Origin: Sphagnum compactum
Lineage: Eukaryota > Bryophyta > Sphagnopsida > Sphagnales
Assembly: GCA_965153455.1 (NCBI GenBank)
Contig: OZ234504.1
Coordinates: 4,650,001-4,714,000 of the forward strand
Length of the DNA stretch: 64,000 nt
Direction of reading: 5' to 3'
Shown here one piece after another: positions 47,941 through 58,949 of this stretch. How positions within the stretch are numbered: position 1 is the stretch's first letter; every line of letters starts with the position of its first letter. The notes beneath the pieces were generated by a model that ran no database searches, was not told the DNA's origin, and worked only from the letters and a program-made list of their open reading frames with translations. A program made the translations under genes and the position numbers.

Positions 47941-50900
47941 AAACCAGATTTCATCACCTAGAACTACATGTTTTACCCTTGCAGCCAAATCATCAACAAG
48001 TTGTTCACTGGTGGTATCAATGAGTTCAGCTAAAGGAACATGTTCTGATCCTAGTCTTTCAACAATAGGTGAGTCTTTCAACAATAGGTGTGTCTTTCAA
48101 TATTGTATCTGGAGTTCTGAAAACCTTAGAAGTATGTGTGATAGTGTCAATCAAGGTAACCTCTACACCCACCCTAATCTTTGATATAATTAATGGAACA
48201 AGTTTGGGAGTAACAGGTTCTTCCAATCCTTCTACCTGAGTATTGAGAACTACAACATGTACTTCCATAGATTTTGTGGGCAAAGACAAAGTGCGAGACA
48301 CAATGGCAAGTTTTGCTCCTCCTTTGATTAAATTTGGTTCCTTAATGGTAGTGACAACAAGTTCACTCCGAGAATTTGTAGCTACAATTGTTGCTTGCAC
48401 AAATGAAAACTTTTGGGAAATAGTAACAGGTACTTCAACCAATTTGCTAGTAAGTCGGTCATATGTATAACCCTCGAATTATAATTGGTATGCAACTAGT
48501 TCATTCAAGTAAACTTCTTCATCTAAACGAGCTATCTTTAAACTATCCTGGATCTGTTCTTGTGTAATCTCCTATACGATTTGCCACCATTCCTTCCATT
48601 TCAAGTTTTTATCTACTAATGCTTGGTTCTATACCTTAAGTATTGCATTGTCCAAAAGCAATTCCTCAAGCTCCCTCAACCAATTATCCATGTAGGTGGT
48701 TTGAGAAACTTTACCTAATGTTTGATGAAGTGTCTCCATTTCACCTCTCAATTTTAAATCTGTACCTAAAGTTCATGGGTACGATTCTTCTATCAACTGT
48801 TCCCACTGTTGTAAACAATAGTCCTCTAGCTTTAAAATATTTTTCTCTCATTATACACTGATAACTTCCATCTTGCCATAATTTCTTATTAACTTATCAA
48901 GATTAATTTGTAGAGCCTTTAGGTTGTTATAGGTTTTAAAATGAACCTAATTTAGTTCATTGTACTCTTGCTGCAAAGCTTTAGCCTTCTTGATTGCCTT
49001 TTCAACTTCAACACTTTTGGCAACTGGATGCTTATTCTCTATCTATAGTTTAAGGAGCTGGGTTTTCACATTAGCCAAATCCTTGTCTCTATTTTGCAAT
49101 GTTTGTTTATGGCTAACCAATTCCAAGAAACGGGCCTATAGTTGGTTGTTGGTGTCCTTTAACATGCTCTTAACAGAATTATAGTTAATCCTCAAATCAA
49201 CTGGGTTGTCTACTATTTGAGGCCAAGTCTAGGCAACCAGGGTTGCTTGCTCAAAGAAAAGTGTAACCTATTTCAAGCTTTCATGTTGAGCATAAGCTAC
49301 TGATGTCACAAGAAAAATATAAACAGGTCTAGGCTTAATTAGTTCAATAGGTTTGGGCTGAACTAATTGAACTAGAGTTGTACTTGTTAGTAACAAGTTG
49401 CTAACCTACTTTGTAGGAACAAAAGTTTCTCGAATAGGTAAAGGTTCTTGATTTTGATATTTGGTCAAAATCAGGTTCACTTTTATCCTCCATGAACTGG
49501 TCACTTTTTGTCCTTATCAATTCGTCATTATGATTCGTAATAACATCAACTTCCATGTCTTCATCTCCTCCCTCCATAATCATGATCCACTGATAAGTGC
49601 GAGGTTTCTTCTTTGGTGGTGAACTAGTCGATTATGGACTCAACCAATCACTGGGTGTTGACAACTCAGTTCATATCTTCAACTAGTGTGATGTCGAATT
49701 GGTCATGGTGATCTATTAGTTGAATGCACCGATCGATGTTCATTAATGAATTGCTCCCTAGTGACAACCTTAGGAGAAGGTTCTTTATATTACTCTTCAA
49801 CAACCTTCTTCTCTCTTTCCTGAATCAGTTGTGGTTTTGGGGAGTCAACTAGTGTATCTTCTTTTGACAGTGGAAACCAATATCGTAAACAAACTTCTAT
49901 AATTGGTCCAAAGTAATAGGTTGTTGCCTTCCTATTAAGCATTACTAACCCTGTTACAATTTGTTTCTAGTGCTCCATCCACTAGGTCAATTCTATTGAC
50001 ATTTGCGTCAACATGATGGAGTACTAGTTGATCTTCTTCCCATTGTTTACCAAATTAAGAGTAATGGCAATGCAGTTACTAAAACAAGTTAAACTTTCCC
50101 ATTGGTAAATGATTTGCAGAATCGCTACAAACTTGACATGGTACTCCTCCTTCATCCGAATTACACTCCACTATTCTTTGTTGACAAATGCATCTGGTTC
50201 AGTTATGTTTTTGAGAATGACTTGGGCCTCTTTGACCAATGCGTTCACTTCATCAATCGCTCCTTCAGCACTAATGCCAAATTGCTAAACGATCAACACT
50301 TGGTCAATGGTGATCTTCTCACCACAAACAACTACTTTAATGTGTCCATCCTTAATGGACTCCCATGTGTGCAAGAATTCCTCCAACAAGTTTGGTCATG
50401 GGACTATCTAGTGAATAGCAAATAAGCCACCCAAATCGGCTTGCTTTGCCCACTATCACTCTTTGGATCCCATCTAGATCATTGTAGCATTTTTTGGATT
50501 TCTTTTGCTTTAGCAAATGCTTACTTTCGAGTCACTTTGGTAGGTGAATTACCCTCCTCCACCTATTCCTTTCCTTTGTGCCTCATCATGAACTTGAACT
50601 GTTCCTTGGTAGGTACAACAATAGGTATGTCAAGGGAATTAGGTTCCACGTCAAAGAATCCTCCTTCAACCAATGCTAACAAAAACTCTGTAAGTTGCTT
50701 AACTTCAACAAGTTATTCAACTTCTTCTTCTACTTTTGTAGACTTCTTTTCAACCAATTTTTCCACCTCAAAATCATTAATTATAACAAATGCAAGTGTG
50801 AAAGGTGAACAATGTCTTCGAAGCCCTTGCAATGTCTCCTCAAGTCCTTCTCCCATAGTAGCAACACGTTTTAGTGCCTTGAAAATTTCTCGTTCTGTCT

Positions 50901-51330
50901 CTTTCTTCTCCAGAGCTTCATTACTTTCTTAAAATATAGGAGGTGGCCTTGATGCAAGCAATTCAATGTAAATCACCTCAGTTGTTTTAAAAGTTTCCTC
51001 TCTAATCCAAGGCAATCATTTCTTTATCTTAATGCAACAAAAGGTATAAGAGATTCCAAAATGAAAAAATGAAAAGACACGTTAAAAGGTACGCCAATTT
51101 TTTGTACTATAGCCATAGAGTGAGAAGTGGTGGCACTTGGAAAACGACGTGACTTTTTAGGGCATACTTTTCTTAAGAAACTAACACTTATAACTAGGTT
51201 AACTAAAACATCATTACTTTGCACGAAATTAAAGTTAATTAGTACTTTCCCAACTTGGTTGCTTCTTCAACAAGTCGTTGGCATCCGTTTCAACTAGTTT
51301 TTGATTAGGGTAAAAGCATGGTTAAGTGGC
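47941..51330 (-). pseudogene. Extra coding-like region downstream of integrase in the gypsy element
   Basis: About 3.4 kb on the minus strand between integrase and the LTR is worn coding sequence. Long open pieces include about 50410-50100 (AEGAIDEVNALVKEAQVILK, then AFVNKE and IRMKEEYHVKFVAILQIIY), about 49960-49740 (YYFGPIIEVCLRYWFPL, then VTREQFINEHRSVHSTN) and 48442-48059 (TPKLVPLIISKIRVGVEV). Stops and frameshifts separate them. The position matches additional ORFs found 3' of pol in some plant gypsy lineages. The function is unknown. The sequence has no zinc knuckle or protease motif. Confidence 0.5.
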
Positions 51331-51339
51331 TCACATTTG

Positions 51340-51950
51340 ACATTTTGAAGAGTCCACATTTTACACTAGCTATAATTCCTGCATTTGAAATAATTATCAA
51401 ACTATAAATCCTATAATTATCCCCTATGGTTATGGTCACAAATTTTAATAGACCACCTTATAAATATCCCTAAACATGTGATTGTCAAGAAATTTAGAGA
51501 AAAGTTTAAAGATTTCAATGTGATATGGAATACAATTGTAAATAATGACAAAAATCATGACAAGTTAAATTTTTAAATATGAAAAAAATTATATTGAAAA
51601 ATTTCAATGCATCTTACAATTAAATTGTTCATTTTATGGTGGCCTTTTTTTAATTTTAATTTTGATATTACTATGACATTTTTTTGAGTCCACATTTTTC
51701 ATTTTCTATGTGTGACAAACATAATCATCATTCCAAAAGTCCATAATGAGTCCATTCTTTTTTAAAAATTCATCCATAATTTTTAGTAAGATTTTCACTA
51801 AATTCTATTGTAACATGTATAATGAAAAATTTGAAAATTTGAATGTTTGCTATGATTTTACATTTTAAGTTCATCTATAATCCAAAAAATTTACAACTGT
51901 AACAATTCAAACAATTCGTGCCTAATTGTGCTTTCAACCATTAGACAAAC
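51340..51950. other. AT-rich interruption in the gypsy element
   Basis: Composition drops to very AT-rich and the retroelement coding trace is lost on both strands. This suggests an old insertion or untranslated spacer between the integrase tail and the extra ORF. Confidence 0.35.
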
Positions 51951-52011
51951 TACAATTTGTTCTTCTTTTAGTCTAGTGATCTGTTGTCAAACCTCTAGTA
52001 TTAAATTGAAT

Positions 52012-52165
52012 CGATTCCTCAGCGAATAGGTCACCATAATGGTTTGTTTTAACTAGTTCCTTAGAGAACAAGTTATTAGCATGGGTTACCTCAACCGGTT
52101 ACTTAGTGAACAAGTTATCATAATGGGTTGTCTCCATTGGTTCCTTTGATAAAAAGTCATTAGGC
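52012..52165 (-). repeat. ~42-bp tandem repeat in the integrase C-terminal extension
   Basis: Units start near 52012, 52055, 52098 and 52139. On the minus strand they translate to variants of a 14-residue motif: PMETTHYDNLFTK, PVEVTHANNLFSKE, LVKTNHYGDLFAEE. The motif repeats in frame directly after the integrase chromatin-proximal tail. Confidence 0.7.
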
Positions 52166-53539
52166 TTAACTTGAACATGTTAGAGTTTGTGGTCCTTTAT
52201 AAACCTACAAGGTTTTAGCTTGTTAATGTTAACTAGTATTAGATTAGGATCAAATTTGTCAATAGTCACTAATAGTATGGTATTGTTCAGTAAACAATAT
52301 TAGATCCTATATGGTCCAAACCATCGTCTCTCAATTTGAAGGTTATGTGCTTTGATAGCCCCTAGATATCATAGAACAAAATTTCCAAACTAGTATTTTG
52401 TCTCAATGTACGGGTTCTAAGACCATAACGACCGATTCCACTGGTTAGAACCTACCAAGTCTTGTGCTACTAACCAGTTCTCTTGGAGTTTTTATAGTTC
52501 TAACAATTGATTAATTAAAAATTTAACAGGTGTTGGATCATAATTTTGTCTTGGTTTCGATGGTAACAAGTACTTCGTAGGTAGCAATGGGTGCAATCCG
52601 TAAATAAGTTAAAATGGAGTATGACCAATTCCAACCTTTAAAACAATTCTATAGGAAAATAAAATTGTGGACAACTGTTCATCCTAGTCATTTCGATTCT
52701 CATTCACCAGTTTTGTGAGCAATGTACCAAAAACTTTGTTAGTAGACTCAGCTTGTCCATTCCCTTGTTGATATAAATAGACAATAAAGCTAGTATGTCT
52801 TAGGATAAAATGATCATTTAAATAACAAATAACATCGTTAATGAAATGTGTACCTTGATCGATAACAATAATCAATGGGCAACCAAACCAAATAAGAATG
52901 TGATCATATAAAAACTTTGCAGTAATAGCAGCTATGTTGGTGCACAAAGCTTTCACTTCCACCCCCTTGGTAGCATAATTAGTGGCAATTAGAATGTACC
53001 AATTGCCAATCGTTAGTGGTAACGACTCACTGGTTTAATGGGTCCAATGAATTCAATCCCCATTTCTGGAAAGGTTATTCAAATAGAGTAGTGATCAACT
53101 TCGCCATATTTTGTGCTAACAACTTGCCTGTTCATTGGCATAAGTCACAAGTTTGACATAAATCATGAACATCTTTATTCATGGTTGGCCACCAATAACC
53201 GGCATCAAGAATCTTCTTCATAGTAATGTCTAAGGAGAAATGTCCTCCTCCGACCCCACTATGCAACTCTTGTAGTGTAATTGGCACCTGTTATGGTTGC
53301 AAGACATGATAGAACTTGTTGTCTTGTCCAAATTTGTAAAGTACTCCATCTTATAGCACAAATGGCTTAGCTCCATGAGCCAAATATTGTCTCTATGAAG
53401 TAGTAAATCTTTCTAATTATCCTTTCTAATAGGTAGTCATACACACTCTGTAACCATTTTGGTTGTAATGTGAACAGGTGAGCATCGATGGTATGATTAG
53501 GTACATTGACCAGTTCTACTTGGTTGGGCAGTCTACTTA

Positions 53540-54181
53540 ATGGGGCAAAAGCGTCCTTGGGTGGACCACTAGGACTGTCACACCTTGATTTTCTTGGACC
53601 CATCAAACTTTGAAAATCATAAGAAACATTTAAATAAATTTTTTCACAATTTTTTTTTATGAGTACATTTATTAGGTTCCATAGATTTTGAAATTCCAAT
53701 AATATCAAAAATATTGTGTATTTTTATGTTCCTAATCATTGCATTTAAAAAAAGTTTCACAAATGTAACTTTCCTTGAATTTTTTGGTTAGGAACACAAA
53801 TTTCAAACATGATTTGACTTTTTTCTTATTAATTTTTTTTCTAATGTAATTTGGAAGTCATCTTATTTTTAGGTTTTCTATTAGGCAATTAATTGAGTAA
53901 GTATTATTTTTTTGTGAATTTCCAAAGTTAAGGTTATCAATTTTTAAAAGGGCCATTTTAATTAAGAAAACAAATTTAAACAATTTTCAAATTTTTCATT
54001 CCAAAATATAATTCAAGCCATATATTAGTGCATGTAATTGATAAACATGAGAAAAAAATAATTTATAGTTGTGAAAACATTTAAAATAAAAGGCCCAAGA
54101 AAATGATTTGTGCGTTTTTGGTTCCTTAACCATTATTTGAAGTGGTTCCTAGCGGTCCACCCAAGGATGCTTTCACCCTAT
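53540..54181. mobile_element. ~640-bp terminal-inverted-repeat insertion in gypsy RNase H/integrase linker
   Basis: Ends pair over about 36 bp: GCGTCCTTGGGTGGACC (from 53551) is mirrored at 54147-54170, with pairing continuing outward through TGGGGCAAAAGC/GCTTTCACCCTA. The insertion separates the RNase H tail (SRSHLMPNA) from LSRLPNQVE on the minus strand. The body is AT-rich and non-coding. A related fragment is at 42360-42490. Confidence 0.65.
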
Positions 54182-54951
54182 GCATTTGGCATCAAATGGG
54201 ATCTACTAGGTTTATAAAAAAAATTGAAATCATACTCCAAAAATAATAATAACAACCTAGCTATTCTACTAGAAATTTGTGGCTTGTGAACTAAGTACAC
54301 AACAGCCACATGGTCAACATAAAATACAAAATGGTTACTTAGTAAGTAATGTCTGCATTTGTGTAAGGCATAGACCATAGTTAAGGCTTCCCTCTCAGTA
54401 GTAGTATATAATTCCTCTTAACTAAATTTAGTAATCTGGAAGCATATATAACCGGTTGATCAAACTTACCAATTGGGTTCTAGGCAAGTATGGCTCATAT
54501 TGCCAGGTGAGATGCATCTATGTGAACATGAAACTCAAGCTCCCAATCTAGACTAATCAATATAGGGGCTTGTACATACTTGTTTTTAATGTCCTCCCAA
54601 GCAATTTGGTATTTTGTAGTCCACTCAAAAACTTCAGACTTCTTGAACAGTTTGGTAATTAGTGACACAATAGAGGTAATTTTTTTGATAAAACACCTAT
54701 AAAATTGTGCCATCCCATTGAAAACTTGGATATGTTGGGGGGTAGTAAGTATTGGCATGTTTACAAAGGCATCAACCTTCCTGGGATCCATAATTTCCCC
54801 CTCTTTGGATACTATGAAACCTAGGATGGTTCTTGAAAATTCCATGAATGCACACTTTTCTGGGTTTAAGCTAATACCAAATTCTCTACACTTAAGGAAA
54901 CATTTCTCGAGTTTTTCAAGATGTGTTGATAGGTCATTGAAAACTTTAAAA

Positions 54952-55689
54952 GGGTGAAATCACATTACGATGTAGAAAAGTTTAGGGAAAATTAGGACTA
55001 CATATAGTATAAAAAGTAATAACATGTAAGATTTCACTCACTTTGAATTTTTTTAGAGATCACATGTAGTTAATTTGAGCTTCAAACATAAAATAAGTTA
55101 TTAAACCCATCAATATGCAATTGATTGGTAGTTGTATCATTGTTTAAAAATACACCAATAATTTTATAAACACTAATTTAAAATCCCTATTTTACAACAT
55201 ATCTACATCTTAACCCATCTACATCTTCAATGGAAGAACATTTTACAACTTTAAAAGATAGAAAATCTCATTATTATAACATCATAATGTCCTAACAAAT
55301 GTTTTTTAAACATCTAATATGAGCTTCACAACTTGAAAAGAAATTGAGAATTTTAGAAAAGAAGATTCTTCTTCATGGTTATATTTTTACATGTGCAAAA
55401 TTTTATGGATAAACTACTATTAAATCTAGTCTTTTGTAGTCCTTTTGTATAATTGCACCATTGTGACATGATGTTGTAAAGTGAAAATGTACTCCAATTA
55501 CTAATTAATTTGTTCATATTTGTTCCAATTTCATGATACAATGATATTGGGATGTAAACCACCATTAATCAAAAATTGTATTTACAAAAAAAATTCCAAA
55601 CATCCACCATAGTATATCAAAGTTCCATAAATATCAAAAATTGTCAAACTATGACATTTTTTTGTCTACACCATAGTCTATTTTCACCC
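54952..55689. mobile_element. 738-bp insertion splitting the reverse transcriptase after the DD box
   Basis: Starts GGGTGAAATCACATTACG and ends ...ATAGTCTATTTTCACCC. Inverted ends of about 29 bp share GGGTGAAA, then A..A.G.TGTAGA.AA. On the minus strand the host frame stops at FLDDF and resumes at VFNDL, so both breakpoints are visible to within a few bases. No ORF of note inside. Non-autonomous DNA transposon is the best call. Confidence 0.7.
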
Positions 55690-55954
55690 AAAGTCATCAA
55701 GAAATATTTTCATGAATACATCAATGTACTCACGAAACGCTTTGGTTACTACCTTCTAATAAGTGGGCGGTCCATTTCTGACACCAAATGACATCAAAAC
55801 CCACGCAAAAGCCCCCCAATCGATAACAAAAGCAATTTTGTGTTAATCTTTTGGTGCAATTGAAATTTGATGATATCTTGAAAATTCATCCAAAAGGTAT
55901 ACTTCATGCTCGACAACTATGTTAATAACCTCATCTATGAAAAACAATGGGTAA

Positions 55955-56480
55955 CACTAATAAAAAACCCCCCCTAAATTGCAACTATGTTTTCAACTAC
56001 ATCTTGACTATAAAACATAGTTGAAAGTGACAAAAATAGTTGCAAAGTATTTTTTGCAACTGAAAATTTTCTCAACTACACCAAAAAAGTTAACAAGTAC
56101 AAGCCGACAATGACATTCCAGTTGAAAGTGTTTGCCATGTGTCAACACCACATCAATAGCCATCATTAACCCTTCTAGTTGCAAACTTTTTACCAACCTA
56201 GTCACGAGATGTTGTCGACTTCCTTCAATTAGTGGATGAACTTCATCCATTGATTGCATATGACGTCAGCAAAATATTCAATTATAATTTCGACTACATT
56301 TCAACTATGTCAATTTAACCAATGATGTGATGACACATGGCACACTCAAAGCATTCCACCATTGATTGCCCATAGTAAAAATTAAAGCGAAAAGTCAATT
56401 ATGTTGCAACTACAATGGTCAATGCATTTGGCCAATGATGGGATGACATGTGCTGTAATTTAATAGGGTTTGGGGTGGAC
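55955..56480 (+). mobile_element. CACTA-like transposon terminus
   Basis: Begins CACTAATAAAAAACCCCCC exactly where the gypsy reverse-transcriptase reading is lost, after a possible 3-bp target site TAA (55952-55954). The next 450 bp are dense in GTTGCAACTA, CAACTAC and AGTTGAAA words on both strands, as subterminal repeats of CACTA elements are. The other terminus (…TAGTG) was not located with confidence. No transposase was recognised. Confidence 0.5.
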
Positions 56481-58460
56481 CAATAGTTCAATGCCACTTG
56501 GTTTAACCTAAGCCTATAGATGTACGTGGTGCCTAATCATAAACAGCCACCTAATTTCTAGGGATGGATTAGGTTTAAACCTAGGTCCTCTTGTCTAGGC
56601 GTAGGTTAAAGCTAGACCTAGGCACCTAAGTTAAAGCTAAACATAGGTATTAAATTAGGCCTATACCTAAGATACAAATAAAATCCTATTTCATTTAACT
56701 GCATTTGGTTATATAGTTTGAATTATTGAAAAGGAAGCCAAACAATATGGGCAAAATATTTTAGTTTCCACCATGGGAAAACAAGTCTAACACACATAGG
56801 CTTACAACAAAAAACTTATAGATCTTTATCATTTCTTATTTGATTTAAAGCTATGGGAACATTAAGGTAAGTTCTACATTATCTCTTTAACTTCTAGAAA
56901 CAAAAGAACAACATAGAAGAAGCATAAAACATGTCAAAATCAGATAATGTGTTTATTCCAAAAATGACCCATTGTTTTAGAATGTCATATCTTATGCACC
57001 AAGTTATGCTTTACATTAGTTCTTTAAGCTTCAAATGAAAAGAACCATAAAAAGCACAAATGTACTAAATTGGAATGTGTGAATTAGGCCTATGACCAAA
57101 CACTTACCTTGCCTACTTTCAATGCCCATATCTTCTTCATTTTTTATCTATTTTTAGGGTGAAAGCATTTTAAATCTACTTGGTAATCTATTTGTTAAAC
57201 TACAAAAGGTAGAACCAAAACCCATCACAAAACTATTATACATGCAATCTTTTTAATTGAATGATTACTAACAAGATATTTCTTCATTATTATGCATTAA
57301 CTTTAAAATTGCACATTTTTAAAATAGGTTTTAAATATATATTTTTAAACATAAGTAACTTTGAAAGCCTATTTTTTGTAATGTAATATTTGATTCAAAT
57401 AAGTATACTTTATCGAATAGAAAGTAGATGGGTTTTTTGGTGATACCAGCCCTTTAATACACACTGATCTTTATGTTGTAATTTCATACATGTTTATTTC
57501 ACTAAATTTTTTAATGAAAAAATATGTTTGAACACCATATTGACAAGTACATTAATTCAAACATACTTGTTACCTACTTTTATTATTTAAAAAATATTCA
57601 AATTTTTTATCATATTTATAATAATCCCAATTAAATGCACAATGGTTTCAAAATCAAATTTAAGTAAGTCTTAATATATTCTCTAGTATTTTGATCGAAA
57701 ATTGTTCAATTTCAACTTCATTTTTGTTCGTCAACTTTTTTTAGTTAATTTCCCATGCTTACACCCTTGAACGATTTGAGTGGCCATGGCTATTCCAAGT
57801 TGAGCTCTAAAACATCATTTTGAACTTGAAAAGTGAAGGAAGGATGTATTAAGATTTAAAATTATTTAATAACTTGAGTGTATGGTGGTCAATTACTTTA
57901 CCTTAGTTGCAAACTATAATAACATAATTGCAACTCAATTAATTGCAACTAATTTACAACTTAATTTTAATTTAGTTAAATTTAGACCTTAACTAATAGT
58001 TTACCTAACCTAAATTGAATTAATTATGTTAATTACTTGTAGTAAATATTAAACAATTTTTTTAATTCCAGACTAGACACAGTACAGTGTAATCAGCAAT
58101 CAGCACACCCCTTGACTCCTTTTACTTTTGACTACACCACATGGGAGTTCTCTTGAATCGATATATCAGTTTTCAATGTGAAGTACTTATTTAGTGTACC
58201 ATGAACAATATTTTATATTTCTTTTCCTGGATTACTCATGGGTGATTGTCCTAGGCTGCATTAGTTCTGACATTCATTTGCCTTCTTTGACATTTTGTAT
58301 GGTAGTCTACCATCCAAGAGCAGCCAGTCCCAGGCTTTAGGAATCATACCTTCTCTTTGATAATAATAATGTCCTTTGAAAGCAGTTCTGTTCCAACCCA
58401 CCCTCTCTGCTCAGTGTTCTTGTATTGGTGGAATGTTGTGTCAACTCAGAAATGGTGGGG
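56481..58460. other. AT-rich DNA, probably transposon-derived
   Basis: A cluster of CCTAGG/TTAGG words lies at 56560-56690. GGGTTTTTTGGTGATA at about 57430 weakly resembles an inverted CACTA end. Otherwise nothing is seen. Confidence 0.4.
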
Positions 58461-58689
58461 TATCATCTCCCCGCCCCCACAAAATTATGCTGCGTCCACC
58501 ACCGCCACGGGAATTATCGGCGGATCCTAACGAACACACAGCCTAGCACAACACCACCCCAGGTTGGGTCTGGACTCTGGACCCTTTGATCATAGCTGCT
58601 GCTGCTTGGCTGCCTCCTTGCAAAGGGGATAGAGAGTCCTTAAACAGACACGCCCCCTGCGAAGTAGCTGAAATCCTTGGGCTCAGGAT

Positions 58690-58881
58690 ATGTTTCCTAC
58701 CCATAGACTAGCTGCAAGCTGTGATGCCTCTCTGTTCCGCCTGGAGTACAAAAAAGGGCTTCTTTCCTTGGAAGAGAATCGATTAGAAGCTGCTTTGAAT
58801 GTTTTCGAACTTGTGCCGCTGGAGACCGGGAGGGCCCCAGACAGCCTCCAGAAATGTCTGCACAGTGGAATTTCCTTCTAG
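58690..58881 (+). CDS. Hypothetical 63-aa ORF, TPR-like
   Basis: ATG-started ORF in a locally GC-richer patch (58440-58950). The middle, LFRLEYKKGLLSLEEN then RLEAALNVFELV, resembles one tetratricopeptide helix pair. No splice partners were identified. It could be a stray exon, a retro-fragment or chance. Confidence 0.25.
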   Translation: MFPTHRLAASCDASLFRLEYKKGLLSLEENRLEAALNVFELVPLETGRAPDSLQKCLHSGISF

Positions 58882-58927
58882 CAAGTTGGACTGGAAGCAC
58901 AAAGTTTGTGACCTTCTTTGGTGGTGT

Positions 58928-58946
58928 AAGCAGCAGCAGCAGCAGA
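58928..58946. repeat. (CAG)n microsatellite
   Basis: About six AGC/CAG units just after the 63-aa ORF. Confidence 0.9.
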
Positions 58947-58949
58947 TCC

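Larger units (their letters stand above)
52190..55953 (-). pseudogene. Ty3/gypsy retrotransposon pol (RT, RNase H, integrase), decayed
   Basis: Minus-strand polyprotein remnants in gypsy order. The reverse transcriptase at 55953-55690 reads YPLFFIDEVIN, FSRYHQISIAPKD, WVLMSFGVRNGPPTY and ends at the catalytic FLDDF. After an insertion it resumes at 54951 with VFNDLSTHLEKLEKCFLKC and GFIVSKEGEI. RNase H follows to 54178 (FVFYVDHVAVVYLVHKPQ). The integrase zinc finger is at about 53290-53090 (HSGVGGGHF, then CQTCDLC). The integrase core is at 52962-52690 (IVIDQGTHFINDV, QGNGQAESTN), and its C-terminal domain ends at 52190 (LVNINKLKPCRF). Integrase after RNase H defines Ty3/gypsy. Many stops show it is dead. 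Everything 5' of mid-RT is missing. Confidence 0.9.
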
